Assembly (NCBI RefSeq): GCF_036850765.1
Contig: NC_089501.1
Coordinates: forward strand, 16,840,997 to 16,904,996
Length of the DNA stretch: 64,000 nucleotides
From: Saccopteryx bilineata
Lineage: Eukaryota; Chordata; Mammalia; Chiroptera; Emballonuridae
Direction of reading: 5' to 3'
Part shown: positions 47,101 to 58,096 of the stretch, in pieces
How the letters are laid out: each line of letters opens with the position of its first letter
Numbering within the stretch: position 1 is the stretch's first letter
Position numbers and translations under genes: made by a program
Notes under the pieces: generated by a model
The model's database searches: none
Seen by the model: only the letters and a program-made list of their open reading frames with translations
What the model was told of the DNA's origin: nothing

Positions 47101-47966
47101 TGGGTTTTAAAGAACATTTTATGAACTTGACTCCAATGGCAAGAGAAGTGAAGGCAAAGATAAATGAATGGGACTACATCAGAATTAAAAGTTTTTGCTC
47201 AGCAAGAGAAACTGATATCAAAATAAACAGACAGCCAACTATATGGGAACTGATATTTTCAAACAACAGCTCAGATAAGGGCCTAATATCCAAAATTTAC
47301 AAAGAACTCATAAAACTCAACAACAAACAAACAAACAATCCAATAAGAAAATGGGAAGAGGACATGAACAGACACTTCTCCCAGGAAGAGATACAAATGG
47401 CCAACAGATATATGAAAAGATGCTCAGCTTCATTAGTTATTAGAGAAATGCAAATCAAAACTACAATGAGATACCACCTCACACCTGTTAGATTAGCTAT
47501 TATCAACAAGACGGGTAATAGCAAATGTTGGAGAGGCTGTGGAGAAAAAGGAACCCTCATTCACTGTTGGTGGGACTGTAAAGTAGTACAACCATTATGG
47601 AGGAAAGTATGGTGGTTCCTCAAAAAACTGCAAATAGAACTACCTTATGACCCAGCAATCCCTCTACTGGGTATATACCCCAAAACCTCAGAAACATTGA
47701 TACGTAAAGACACATGTAGCCCCATGTTCATTGCAGCACTGTTCACAGTGGCCAAGACATGGAAACAACCAAAAAGCCCTTCAATAGAAGACTGGATAAA
47801 GAAGATGTGGCACATATACACTATGGAATACTACTCAGCCATAAGAAATGATGACATCAGATCATTTACAGCAAAATGGTGGGATCTTGATAACATTATA
47901 AGGAGTGAAATAAGCAAATCAGAAAAAAACAAGAACTACATGATTCCATACATTGGTGGAACATAA
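44139..47966 (+). pseudogene. L1-B ORF2 (endonuclease/reverse transcriptase), one stop, start lost
   Basis: The frame spans 1275 codons, the same length as human ORF2p. The expected ATG is ATA (44139-44141), and codon 927 (Arg in L1-C) is TGA at 46917-46919; otherwise the frame is open throughout. Endonuclease residues by L1 numbering are present: N14, E43, Y115, D145 and N147 (ILGDLNTPL), D205 ([10 protein letters not shown]), D229 and H230 (FSDHKAL). Reverse transcriptase: D600 (SIDAEKAFD), [16 protein letters not shown]702 and D703 (FADDMILYI). The Cys-rich motif [18 protein letters not shown] lies downstream of the stop. Confidence 0.95.
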
Positions 47967-48239
47967 AAATGAGACTAAGAGACATGGACAAGAGTGTGGT
48001 GGTTACCAAGGGTGGGGGGGAGGGAGGACATGGGAGGGAGGGAGGGAGAGAGTTAGGGGGAGGGGGAAGGGCACAGAGAACTAGATAGAGGGTGACGGAG
48101 GACAATCTGACTTTGGGTGAGGGGTTTGCAACATAATTTGATGACAAAATAACCTAGACATGTTTTCTTTGAATATATGTACCCTGATTTATTAATGTCA
48201 TCCCATTACCATTAATAAAAATTTATTAAAAATATATAT
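47967..48239 (+). other. L1-B 3' UTR
   Basis: Contains a long G-rich purine tract at 48010-48070 with GGGAGGGAGGGAGGG-like runs, then GGTGAGGGGTTTGCAACATA and an AATAAA near the end. Confidence 0.85.
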
Positions 48240-48254
48240 ATATATTTATGTAGA
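48240..48254. repeat. Right target-site duplication of L1-B
   Basis: An exact copy of 40410-40424; the L1 tail merges with a short TA run before it. Confidence 0.92.
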
Positions 48255-49602
48255 AAGAATAAAATTAAAGTTTCAGATAGTATGGTAGCATTATCCTTAG
48301 GACAGGCCTAGGACACCTTAATTAAGAAAACTGTGTTTCTTATTCCTAAGGAAAGAGATGTTATCAGTCAGGCATGCCTTGGTTCCAAAGTTGGCTCTCT
48401 TAAGACAGCTCTATTTAAAATCCTGTACCTAATGTGTAAGAAAATACTGCCTTGATTATTAAGGGATTTTCAAGGGTTAGAAAGAAGTGGTCAAGATGTT
48501 TGAAAGGTAACTCTTCTTTGGGTTTGGTACAATGGCCCTTTGAGCCTGGTGTGTCTGAAGAGGGAATTCATCATTCCTGGCCTGCCCAGGTATATAAGAC
48601 ACAGAGTACACCAATGTGGGAGCCCTCAGAGAAAATGCAAGGATTGTATACTTGAGAAGTAAATTAAGAAAAGAGGTTGTCTTTTTACAAAAAATACAAA
48701 ATAAAGAAAACTCGCTTCCTCTAAATCGCTTATGAAAAGGAGAGATGAAGATGAAAAATATATATTTATTTATATCTCATGCTTATCTCAAAGGTTCCCT
48801 TAGACGAAGAATACATCGATCATCTAAGTATTGTCTAGCAATATTCACTTGTTACAAATAATCTCATATATCTATGGTGACTTCTTTAAATTCATAGTCA
48901 AAGAATGAATGATGTACTCATGCTATTGCTTATAGAATACTTTCTCGTGCCAAAAAATATTAAAAATCATGAACACTTATTAAAATAGGCCTGTTGTACA
49001 CAATGACTTGATGGATTCTGAGCTTTATCTGAGTTCTTTATAAACTTTGTGTTCCCTGAAGAAAAAAGAGATAATGATTATTGAAACAGATTATTAAAAT
49101 TAAAGTTTTAAGAATGGAGATAGCATTTTTAATCATGGGAAAATTGGCATCTCAATATTCTTAAAGGATGTTGAATATTTAAATAAGATCATTTCAACAT
49201 CTAATGAAGCATATACAGTATTTAATTGAATTGTAATTTACCTTTAGAAAACAGGCTCTCCTATGTATATTTTCATTATGAAGAAGTTCTAAAGTTAAGA
49301 TTTATCTTAACAAAACAAATTAATTTTAAAAGAATTATAGGTATTTAAGCATGCAAAACCTTAGTAGAAATGACTACTAAGCTCTGTACTGGTAATGCAA
49401 AGTCAAAACCATTATTTAAGTAAGAGAATTGGGTCAAAATGAATAATGCATAGAGGTTATTTACATTAGTGAAATATTAAAAAGATCTTTAGCATTTGGT
49501 AAATCTTTTTTCCCATAGCTAGTGACAATTTTTAAAATTCACATTTGAAATGTGGGTTGAGCATTTACAGTCATTTTCAATTTCATAAACTAGCTATAAG
49601 TT
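48255..49602. other. Single-copy non-coding stretch
   Basis: No supported gene. Around 48450-48660 GC is higher and a TATA-like GGTATATAAGACACAG lies at about 48589-48604, which could be a decayed LTR or promoter. No further evidence. Confidence 0.4.
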
Positions 49603-49613
49603 GCTAATAAATT

Positions 49614-49927
49614 TTATTTTTTGTGTGTGTGTGACAGAGACAGAGAAAGGGACAGACAGACAGGAAGAGAGAGAGGTGAGAAGCATCAGCTCCTCATTGT
49701 GGAACCTTAGTTGTTTATTGATTGCTTTCTTACATGTACCTTGACTGGGGAGCTACAGCAGACCGAGTAACCCCTTGCTCAAGCCAGAGACCTTGGGCTC
49801 AAGCTGGTGAGCTGTGTTCAAACCAGATGAGTGAGCCTGTGCTCAACCTGGCGACCTTGGGGTTTTGAACATGGGTCCTTCGCATCCCAGTCCTACACTG
49901 TATCCACTGTGCCACCACCTGGTCAGG
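49614..49927 (-). mobile_element. tRNA-derived SINE, type B, reverse
   Basis: T/GTGT-rich start, GACAGAGACAGAGAAAGGGACAGAC, GAGAAGCATCAGCTCCTCATTG, GCTCAAGCCAGAGACC, and the reverse head CACTGTGCCACCACCTGGTCAGG. Confidence 0.92.
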
Positions 49928-50049
49928 AAGTTAAGCTGTAGGAGCCACAGAAGATACTGTCGTGACTTGGATTCAAACCAAGATTGCTGCGGCCACACTC
50001 AGCACTGTACAAACTACTCTAAGATCGGGAGCGCCAAACTCCCAGTGGC
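49928..50049 (-). mobile_element. Probable MIR fragment next to the SINE
   Basis: 'AGGAGCCACAGAAGATACTG', 'GACTTGGATTCAAACCAAGA' and 'CTCAGCACTGTACAAACTACTC' fit a reverse MIR head; the reverse strand shows a T-arm-like CTTGGTTTGAATCCAAG. An 11-bp repeat GCTAATAAATT at 49603-49613 and 50050-50060 brackets SINE plus fragment, so an alternative is a single composite retroposon. Confidence 0.45.
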
Positions 50050-50060
50050 GCTAATAAATT

Positions 50061-50904
50061 CTTAAAATACATGTTAAATTAAAACACATACATATTCATA
50101 ATTCATTAACTTAAACTTTAACTGTGTGCCTAGGATATTACTTGTAAAAAATGTTACAGTAAGAAGGGACATTAATTTACCTATATTTAAAACATGTGCC
50201 ATTATTAAAACAATCTTCATCTTGTAGTTTCAAGATCAATTGCTTAAATAAAAGTTCAATTTTCTGAATTCACACTGATTTAAAATTTTTTATTGTTTCA
50301 ATTGAAATAAATTTTACTAGTAAATGCCTTTTGCTCCAAATTAGTTTTCTAATAAATTAACAGTTTGAATTAAGAAATATATAAACAGTAAGTAAAGCAA
50401 TGCTGCTAAAGTGGATGTCACCCATAGGGAAGGATTAGGTGGATGAAAAGTCTTGTTGCAAAAGAATTAAAAACTTTTGGCATGATGCCTTATGGGAGAT
50501 CTCTGCAGGCCTTCATAGCTCTGAAACTTTTCCCCTCTGAGAGTCGGGCTACTAACAGCTACTCACGCACTGTATAGTGCCACTTTCCCAGCTACAGGTG
50601 ATTAAATAAAGCCCATTAAGTTTGCAACAGGCATTCAAAAACAGATGGCTAGTCTTTGCATGTGATGAGAACTTCAAAATGCAGTCTAGGGAGCTGTAGG
50701 GCTGTTATGTTCTACTGTGAGGATGAAAAAGCAGAGGAGAGAATTATTGTCTTGAGGAAAAACAGCAAGCAAGCAAATGAAATAGGTGGGTATGTGATCT
50801 GTACCTATGTCCTGTTACCAGCTCCTGTCACCATCCCACCCTGGGCCCTCGGAATAATCTTCTCCATGGATTCTAGGATTCCAAGTCATAACCTGATAGC
50901 ATTA
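50061..50904. other. Single-copy non-coding stretch
   Basis: No supported gene; an 84-codon frame at 50656-50910 has no domain and runs into a SINE duplication. Confidence 0.45.
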
Positions 50905-50920
50905 AAATAACATCCTTCTC

Positions 50921-51295
50921 AGCCCTGGCTGGTTGGCTCAGTGGTAGAGCGTCGGCCTGGCGTGCAGAAGTCCCGGGTTTGATTCCCGGCCAGGGCATAC
51001 AGGAGAGGCGCCCATCTGCTTCTCCACCCCTCCCCCTCTCCTTCCTCTCTGTCTCTCTCTTCCTCTCCCACAGCCGAGGCTCCATTGGAGCAGGGATGGC
51101 CCGGGCGCTGGGGATGGCTCCTTGGCCTCTGCCCCAGGCGCTAGAGTGGCTCTGGTCGCAACAGAGCGACGACCCGGAGGGGCAGAGCATTGCCCCCTGG
51201 TGGGCGTGCCGGGTGGATCCCCGTCGGGCGCATGCGGGATTCTGACTGTCTTTCCCCGTTTCCAGCTTCAGAAAAATACAAAAAAAAAAAATAAT
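50921..51295 (+). mobile_element. tRNA-derived SINE, type A, young
   Basis: AGCCCTGGCTGGTTGGCTCA, GTGGTAGAGC and B box GGTTTGATTCCC. The body is close to the other well-preserved copies and ends CTTCAGAAAAATAC plus A tail. Perfect 16-bp duplications AAATAACATCCTTCTC (50905-50920 and 51296-51311). Confidence 0.96.
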
Positions 51296-51602
51296 AAATA
51301 ACATCCTTCTCTTCTGTCCCTTTCAGCCTCCCTAGATGCTGTTCTTGTTTAAACCTATTGAGATTTAAGTAATGTAAGACTTTCTGGAAAAAAAGAAAAT
51401 GGACAATGAAGTAAAATTTCTCATATTCACTTTTTAGAATATTTTATATCCACTAAAATAAAAAAAAGAAAGATAGCAAACTAAAGTTAATAATTAAATT
51501 GTATTTTTCTTGAAATATTGACCCCTGCCTCTCTGCTTACAGGTAAACCTCTCCATCTGCCATACTTTTGAATGTCAAAGCAAACACAGTCTACCCGTCT
51601 TT

Positions 51603-51939
51603 GCTATGATCTGAATGTTTATGTCTCCCTAAGATTCTTACATTAAAATACAAACCTCAAATGTGATAGTATTAGTAAATGAGGTCTTTAGGAGGTAGAA
51701 CCTTCATGAAGAAAATCAGTACCTTATAAACAAGGTTCCAGAGAGATCCCTCTCCCTCCACAAGGTGAAGATACAATAAAAAAAAAAGTCTGCAGCTGCG
51801 AAAGGACCCTCATCTGAGCAGTCCGGCACTATGATCTTGGACTTTCAGTCTCCTGATGTCAGTGTGAAATAAATTTCTGTTGTTTATAAGCCACCCTAGT
51901 CTGTGATGTTTTGTTATAGCAGCCCAACCAGACTAAGAT
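51603..51939 (+). mobile_element. MaLR (MLT/MST-type) solo LTR
   Basis: 'CTATGATCTGAATGTTTATG', 'GGAGGTAGAACCTTCATGA', 'GTACCTTATAAACAAGG', 'TGATCTTGGACTTTCAGTC', 'GTGAAATAAATTTCTGTTG', 'TTTATAAGCCACC' and 'TTTTGTTATAGCAGCCC' follow a mammalian MaLR LTR from end to end, including its AATAAA. It is old, with no internal retroviral region. Confidence 0.85.
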
Positions 51940-52659
51940 GGTCTTCTTTGCTTGCCTCTTACAGTGCAAAGCCTTCCGATGGTTGATCGGTAATTTCACC
52001 CTGCAGCTCCTGTGAGCCTCACGTTTGTATCCCCACGTTGCCTCTATTCTCTAGACCTCCGCTACAGATACATAGATCCTCTAGGCTCACTGTCTTCATC
52101 AGTTCTTCTTCAAAACTTCAATTAAAAATCTTTTATTGCTTCACATTTATGACATGTTATTTCTCTGTTCTCAGTACACAATTTTCTCTGTCTAAATAGT
52201 TTCAGGAGGAACAACTCACAGTTTGCTCTTATGTGAAACAAAAATTCTTATGCTTATTAATATTGTATATAGAAGTAAACCTGTAGTTTAAGCTTAATAG
52301 TCTCAAAGACAACTTGGTTTGAGGTAGAGAGTAATGTATTTTCAAATAATTACTTCATTTTTCAGCAGTACTTATAGTCAATAGTAAATATGATCATTAC
52401 ATATTATTTTTAATCTCTACAGTACATATAACCCTTTCTGTTACCAGCAATAATAAACATAAAGTTATATTAAAGGTCCTCTAGTTATCTTTTTAAAACT
52501 TCCCAGTAGACCCAATTTGTTCAATTTGTTGCAGAAATGCCATCATTAAGAATGTTTAACAATGATATAGAATAATAAAATCTTAATCAAACATCTGGTT
52601 GAATCCTGGATCCACCATTAATGACTATTATTTTAGCTAGGAATGTTTATGCTGCACAT
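51940..52659. other. Single-copy non-coding stretch
   Basis: No gene or named repeat is recognised. Confidence 0.4.
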
Positions 52660-52954
52660 GACATGAATTCTTTTATTTTTTTTTTAATTTTTTGTATATT
52701 TCTTTTTTTTTTTTAATAATTTTATTTTTTTAATGGGGTGACATCAATAAATCAGGATACATATATTCAAAGATAACAAGTCCAGGGTATCTTGTCGTTC
52801 AATCATGTTGCATACCCATCACCCAAAGTCAGATTGTCCTCCGTCACCCTCTATCTTGTTCTCTCTGTGCCCCTCCCCCTCCCCCTTTCCCTCTCCCATT
52901 CCCCCCTCCGCCCCGTAACCACCACACCCTTATCAATGTCTCTCAGTTTCACTT

Positions 52955-55900
52955 TTATGTCCCACCTACGTATGGAATAATGCAGTTCCTGGTTTTTTCT
53001 GATTTACTTATTTCGCTTCGTATCATGTTATCAAGATCCCACCATTTTGCTGTAAATGTTCCGATGTCATCATTTCTTATGGCTGAGTAGTATTCCATAG
53101 TGTATATGTGCCACATCTTCTTTATCCAGTCATCTATTGATGGGCTTTTTGGTTGTTTCCATGTCCTGGCCACTGTGAACAATGCTGCAATAAACATGGG
53201 GCTGCATGTGTCTTTACGTATCAATGTTTCTGAGTTTTGGGGGTATATACCCAGTAGAGGGATTGCTGGGTCATAAGGTAGTTCTATTTTCAGTTTTTTG
53301 AGGAACCACCATACTTTCTTCCATAACGGTTGTACTACTTTACATTCCCACCAACAGTGTATGAGGGTTCCTTTTTCTCCACAGCCTCTCCAACATTTGC
53401 TATTACCTGTCTTGTTAATAATAGCTAATCTAACAGGTGTGAGGTGGTATCTCATTGCAGTTTTGATTTGCATTTCTCTAATAACTAAAGAAGATGAGCA
53501 TCTTTTCATATATCTGTTGGCCATTTGTATTTCTTTCTGGGAGAAGTGTCTGTTCATGTCCTCTTCCCATTTTTTTATTGGATTGTTTGTTGATGAGTTT
53601 TATGAGTTCTTTGTATATTTTGGATATTAGGCCCTTATCTGAGCTGTTGTTTGAAAATATCATTTCCCATTTAGTTGGCTTTCTGTTTATTTTGTTATCA
53701 GTTTCTCTTGCTGAGCAAAAACTTCTTAGTCTGATGTAGTCCCATTCATTAATTTTTGCCTTCACTTCTCTTGCCATTGGAGTCAAATTCATAAAATGCT
53801 CTTTAAAACCCAGGTCCATGAGTTGAGTACCTATGTCTTCTTCTATGTACTTAATTGATTCAGGTCTTATGTTTAGATCTTTGATCCATTTTGAGTTAAT
53901 TTTAGTACAGGGGGAGAGACTGTAGTCCAGTTTCATTCTTTTGCATGTGGCTTTCCAGTTTTCCCAGCACCATTTACTGAAGAGGCTTTCTTTTCTCCAT
54001 TGTGTGTTCTTGGCCCCTTTATCAAAAATTATTTGACTATATATATGTGGTTTTATTTCTGGACTTTCTATTCTGTTCCATTGGTCTGAGTGTCTATTTT
54101 TCTGCAAATACCATGCTGTTTTGATTGTCGTGGCCCTATAATATAGTTTGAAGTCAGGTATTGTAATGCCCCCAGCTTCATTCTTTTTCTTTAGGATTGC
54201 TTTGGCTATTCGGGGTTTTTTATAGTTCCATATAAATCTGATGATTTTTTGCTCTATTTCTTTAAAAAACATCATTGGAAGTTTGATGGGAATTGCATTA
54301 AATTTGTATATTGCTTTGGGTAATATAGCCATCTTGATTATATTTATTCTTCCTAGCCAAGAACAAGGTATATTCTTCCATCTCATTATATCTTTTTCAA
54401 ATTCCCTTAAAAATGGTTTATAGTTTTCATTATATAAGTCCTTTACATTCTTTGTTATGTTTATTCCTAAGTATTTTATTTTTTTTGTTGCAATCGTGAA
54501 GGGGATTATTCTTTTGAGTTCGTTCTGAATTGTTTCATTGTTGGCATATAGAAAGGCTATTGACTTCTGTATGTTAATTTTGTATCCTGCGACCTTACTA
54601 TATTGGCTTATTGTTTCTAGTAGTCTTTTTGTGGATTCTTTGGGGTTTTTGATGTATAGGATCATATCATCTGCAAAAAGTGATACCTTTACTTCTTCCT
54701 TTCCGATATGGATGCCTTTTATTTCTTTGTCTTGTCTGATTGCTGTGGCGAGAACCTCTAGTACCACATTAAATAAGAGTGGAGACAGTGGACAACCCTG
54801 TCTTGTTCCTGATTTAAGGGGGAAAGCCTTCAGTTTAGTGCCATTTAATATGATGTTAGCTGATGGTTTATCATATATGGCCTTTATCATGTTGAGATAT
54901 TTTCCTTCTATACCCATTTTGTTGAGAGTCTTAAACATAAAATTGTGTTGTATTTTATCGAAAGCCTTTTCTGCGTCTATTGATAAGATCATGTGGTTTT
55001 TGTTCTTTGTTTTGTTGATATGGTGTATTACGTTAACCGTTTTACGTATGTTGAACCATCCTTGAGATTCTGGGATGAATCCCACTTGATCATGATGTAT
55101 TATTTTTTTAATATGTTGTTGTATTCGATTTGCTAGTATTTTGTTTAGTATTTTAGCATCTGTATTCATTAGAGATATTGGTCTGTAGTTTTCTTTTTTT
55201 GTGCCATCCTTGCCTGGTTTTGGTATGAGGGTTATGTTGGCCTCATAAAATGTGTTTGGAAGTATTGCTTCTTCTTCAATTTTTTGGAAGACTTTCAGTA
55301 GAATAGGAACCAAGTCTTCTTTGAATGTTTGATAAAATTCGCTGGTATAGCTGTCAGGGCCTGGACTTTTATTTTTGGGGAGGTTTTTAATGGTTTTTTC
55401 TATTTCTTCTCTACTGATAGGTCTGTTTAGGCTTTCTGCTTCTTCTTGACTCAGTCTAGGAAGGTTGTATTGTTCTAGGAATTTATCCATTTCTTCTAGG
55501 TTGTTGAATTTAGTGGCATAAAGTTTTTCATAGTATTCTACAATAATTCTTTGTATACCTATGGTGTCCATGGTGATTTCCCCTCTTTCATTTTGGATTT
55601 TGTTTATATGAGTTTTTTCTCTTTTTTCCTTGGTAAGTCTTGCCAAGGGTTTGTCAATTTTGTTCATCTTTTCAAAGAACCAGCTCCTTGTTCTATTAAT
55701 TTTTTCTATAGTTTTTCTGTTCTCTAATTCATTTATTTCTGCTCTGATTTTTATTATCTCCTTTCTTCGGCTAGTTTTGGGTTGTCTTTGTTCTTCTTTT
55801 TCTAGTTCCTTAAGGTGGGAAGTTAAGTGGTTCACTTGGGCTCTCTCTTGTTTGTTCATATATGCCTGAAGTGATATGAACTTCCCTCTTATCACTGCTT

Positions 55901-56774
55901 TTGCTGCATCCCATAGATTCTGATATGTTGTATTGTCATTTTCATTAGTCTGTATATATCTTTTGATCTCTGCACTTATTTCTTCTTTGACCCATTCATT
56001 TTTTAAAAGTATGTTGTTTAGTTTCCACATTTTTGTGGGATTTTTTTCCTCTTTTTTGCAGTTGAATTCTAGTTTCAAGGCTTTATGATCAGAAAATATG
56101 CTTGGTACAACTTCAATTTTTCTGAATTTGTTGATGTTGTTTTTGTGGCCCAACATATGGTCAATTCTTGAGAATGATCCATGTACACTGGAGAAAAATG
56201 TATACTCAGTCACTTTGGGATGAAATGTCCTGTAGATGTCTATCATATCCAGGTGCTCTAGTGTTTTGTTTAAGGCCACTATGTCTTTGTTGATTCTCTG
56301 TTTGGATGACCGATCTAGAGCCGTCAGTGGTGTATTGAGGTCTCCAAGTATGATTGTATTTTTGTCAGTTTTTGTTTTAAGATCAATAAGTAGCTGTCTT
56401 ATATATTTTGGTGCTCCTTGGTTTGGTGCATATATATTAAGAATTGTTATGTCTTCTTGATTCAGTGTCCCCTTAGCCATTATGAAATGGCTATTTTTGT
56501 CTCTGAGTACTTTTCCTGTCTTGTAGTCAGCATTATCAGATATGAATATTGCTATACCTGCTTTTTTTTGGATGTTCTTTGCTTGGAGTATTGTTTTCCA
56601 GCCTTTCACTTTGAATTTGTTTTTATCCTTGTTACTTAGATGAGTTTCCTGTAGGCAGCATACAGTTGGATTTTTTTTTTTAATCCATTCTGCTACTCTG
56701 TGCCTTTTTATTGGTGAGTTTAATCCGTTTACATTTAGTGTAATTATTGATACTTGTGAGTTCCCTATTGCCAT
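52955..56774 (-). pseudogene. L1-C ORF2 (endonuclease/reverse transcriptase), C-terminal frameshift
   Basis: It starts ATG at 56774 ([19 protein letters not shown]) and is open for 1098 codons to 53478. Endonuclease residues N14, E43, Y115, D145, N147, D205, D229 and H230 and reverse transcriptase residues D600, D702 and D703 ([18 protein letters not shown]) are all in place. Around codon 1066-1069 a 7-A run (plus-strand T run 53570-53576) shifts the frame, so the last ~32 residues are off-frame. The natural C-terminus, with [18 protein letters not shown], continues in another frame from 53557 to 52955. The cleavage and polymerase parts appear undamaged, but the Cys-rich tail is detached. Confidence 0.95.
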
Positions 56775-57004
56775 TTTATATCTTGCTTTCTGTTAGTTTT
56801 GTGTCTTGTTTGATCCTTCTCTTTCATTTTTTTATCTTTTGTTTTTATTTGGTTGTATTCCATACATCTTTCCTCTGTTGCTATCTTTTTTATCTCATGT
56901 GCTTCTGTGGTGGTTTTTTCAATGATGGTTACCTTTGAGTAATGAAAAGGGTCCCTACCCTGTTCATTGTAGTGAACTATTTTGTGAGTACTTTTGCACT
57001 CCAT
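56765..57004 (-). CDS. Inter-ORF small open frame in L1-C (79 codons)
   Basis: It begins [17 protein letters not shown] and ends with KWQ, its TAG overlapping the ORF2 start by 10 nt (ATGGCAATAG carries both). The start is about 95 nt after ORF1. Homologues lie in L1-A (29689) and L1-B (43906). It is basic and Lys/Thr/Glu-rich, with no domain. Such overlap would suit termination-reinitiation feeding ORF2, but translation is not shown. Confidence 0.35.
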   Translation of the reverse strand: MECKSTHKIVHYNEQGRDPFHYSKVTIIEKTTTEAHEIKKIATEERCMEYNQIKTKDKKMKEKDQTRHKTNRKQDIKWQ

Positions 57005-57100
57005 CGTCCTTTGCTACTGTTAATCTCCATCTTCTCCCTCCCTTTCTTTTTGTTGTTGTCACAGTTTAAATTTGGTTTTATTGTGTCCTTCTTGGAGCTT

Positions 57101-58096
57101 TTACTTGTGGCTCTGTTTTTTTTTGTTCTTTGTATCTGATTGGAGAACCCCCTTTAGTAGTTCCTGGAGTGGGGGTTTTCTGATGATAAATTCCCTCATC
57201 TTTTCTGTATCTGTGAATGTTTTTATTTCTCCTTCATATTTGAAGGATAGCTTTGATGGGTATAGTATTCGTGGCTGAAAATTCCTCTCTTTCAGGACTT
57301 TAAATATTGGGGTCCACTCTCTTCTAGCTTGTAGAGTTTCTGCTGAGAAATCTGATGATAATCTAATGGGCCTTCCTTTATATGTTGTATTCTTCTTTTC
57401 CCTGGCTGCCTTGAGAATTTTTTCTTTGCTGTTGGTTTGTGTCAATTTCATTATGATATGCCTTGGAGTAGGTTTGTTGGGGTTAAGAAAACTCAGTGTT
57501 CTGTTTGCTTTTTGAATTTGGGGCTTTAGTTCTTTCCACAGGCTTGGGAAGTTCTCATCTATTATTTGTTTGAGTATGTTCTCCATTCCATTTTCTCTCT
57601 CTTCTCCCTCTGATATACCTATTATTCTTATGTTATTCTTTTTGATGGAGTCAGATAATTCTTGTAGGGCTATATCATTTTTTTTTAATATTTGAGTCTC
57701 TTTCTTCTTCTCTCTGTTGTGCCTCAAGTTGCTTGTCTTCTATTTCACTAATCCTCTCTTCTATCTGACCTGTTCTATTAGCTAAGCTTGTTACTTCGTT
57801 TTTCAGCTCGTGAATTGAGTTTTTCATCTCTGTTTGATTTGTTTTTATAGTTTCAATTTCTTTGGACATTATTCTTTGTGTTCTTTGAGTTGTTTTCTGA
57901 GCTCCCTAAATTGCCTTTCTGTGTTTTCTTGTATATCTCGGAGGATTTTTAGGATTTCTATCTTGAATTCTGTGTCATTTAGCTCCAAGGTTTCCAATAT
58001 ATTAAATTTTTTCTCCACAGATTTTTCCTCATCTAGCTGTGTTACCTCTCTTTCTTTTGTATCCATGATATTCGATTTTCTCTTCCTTAATGGCAT
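57101..58096 (-). pseudogene. L1-C ORF1 (RNA-binding protein), two compensating indels
   Basis: It opens MPLRKRKSNIMDTKERE at 58096. A 1-nt loss near 57870 puts a TAA right after KEHKE (75 codons). The coiled-coil segment (IHELKNEVTSLANRTGQIEE) reads in another frame to about 57675, where an extra A in a long A run restores the first frame. The RRM-like part and the C-terminal domain (SAETLQARREW, YPSKLSFKYEGEI) then run to the stop at 57101. The overall length (996 nt) equals 332 codons. It cannot make a full product. Confidence 0.9.

Larger units (their letters stand above)
40425..48239 (+). mobile_element. L1-B: full-length L1 LINE, nearly intact ORF2
   Basis: 7.8 kb between perfect 15-bp duplications. 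Layout: 5' UTR with GC-rich module (40425-42819), ORF1 (42820-43813), small frame (43906-44142), ORF2 (44139-47966), 3' UTR with a long G-rich tract (48010-48070), end near TTAATAAAAATTTATTAAAA. It is the least damaged of the three long copies and differs from the other two in 5' UTR type, so it represents another subfamily. Confidence 0.97.

Noticed and set aside
53298..53630. 110-codon antisense frame near the ORF2 C-terminus (also 33044-33376)
   Set aside because: Same explanation: shadow of the ORF2 coding sequence in two homologous L1s.
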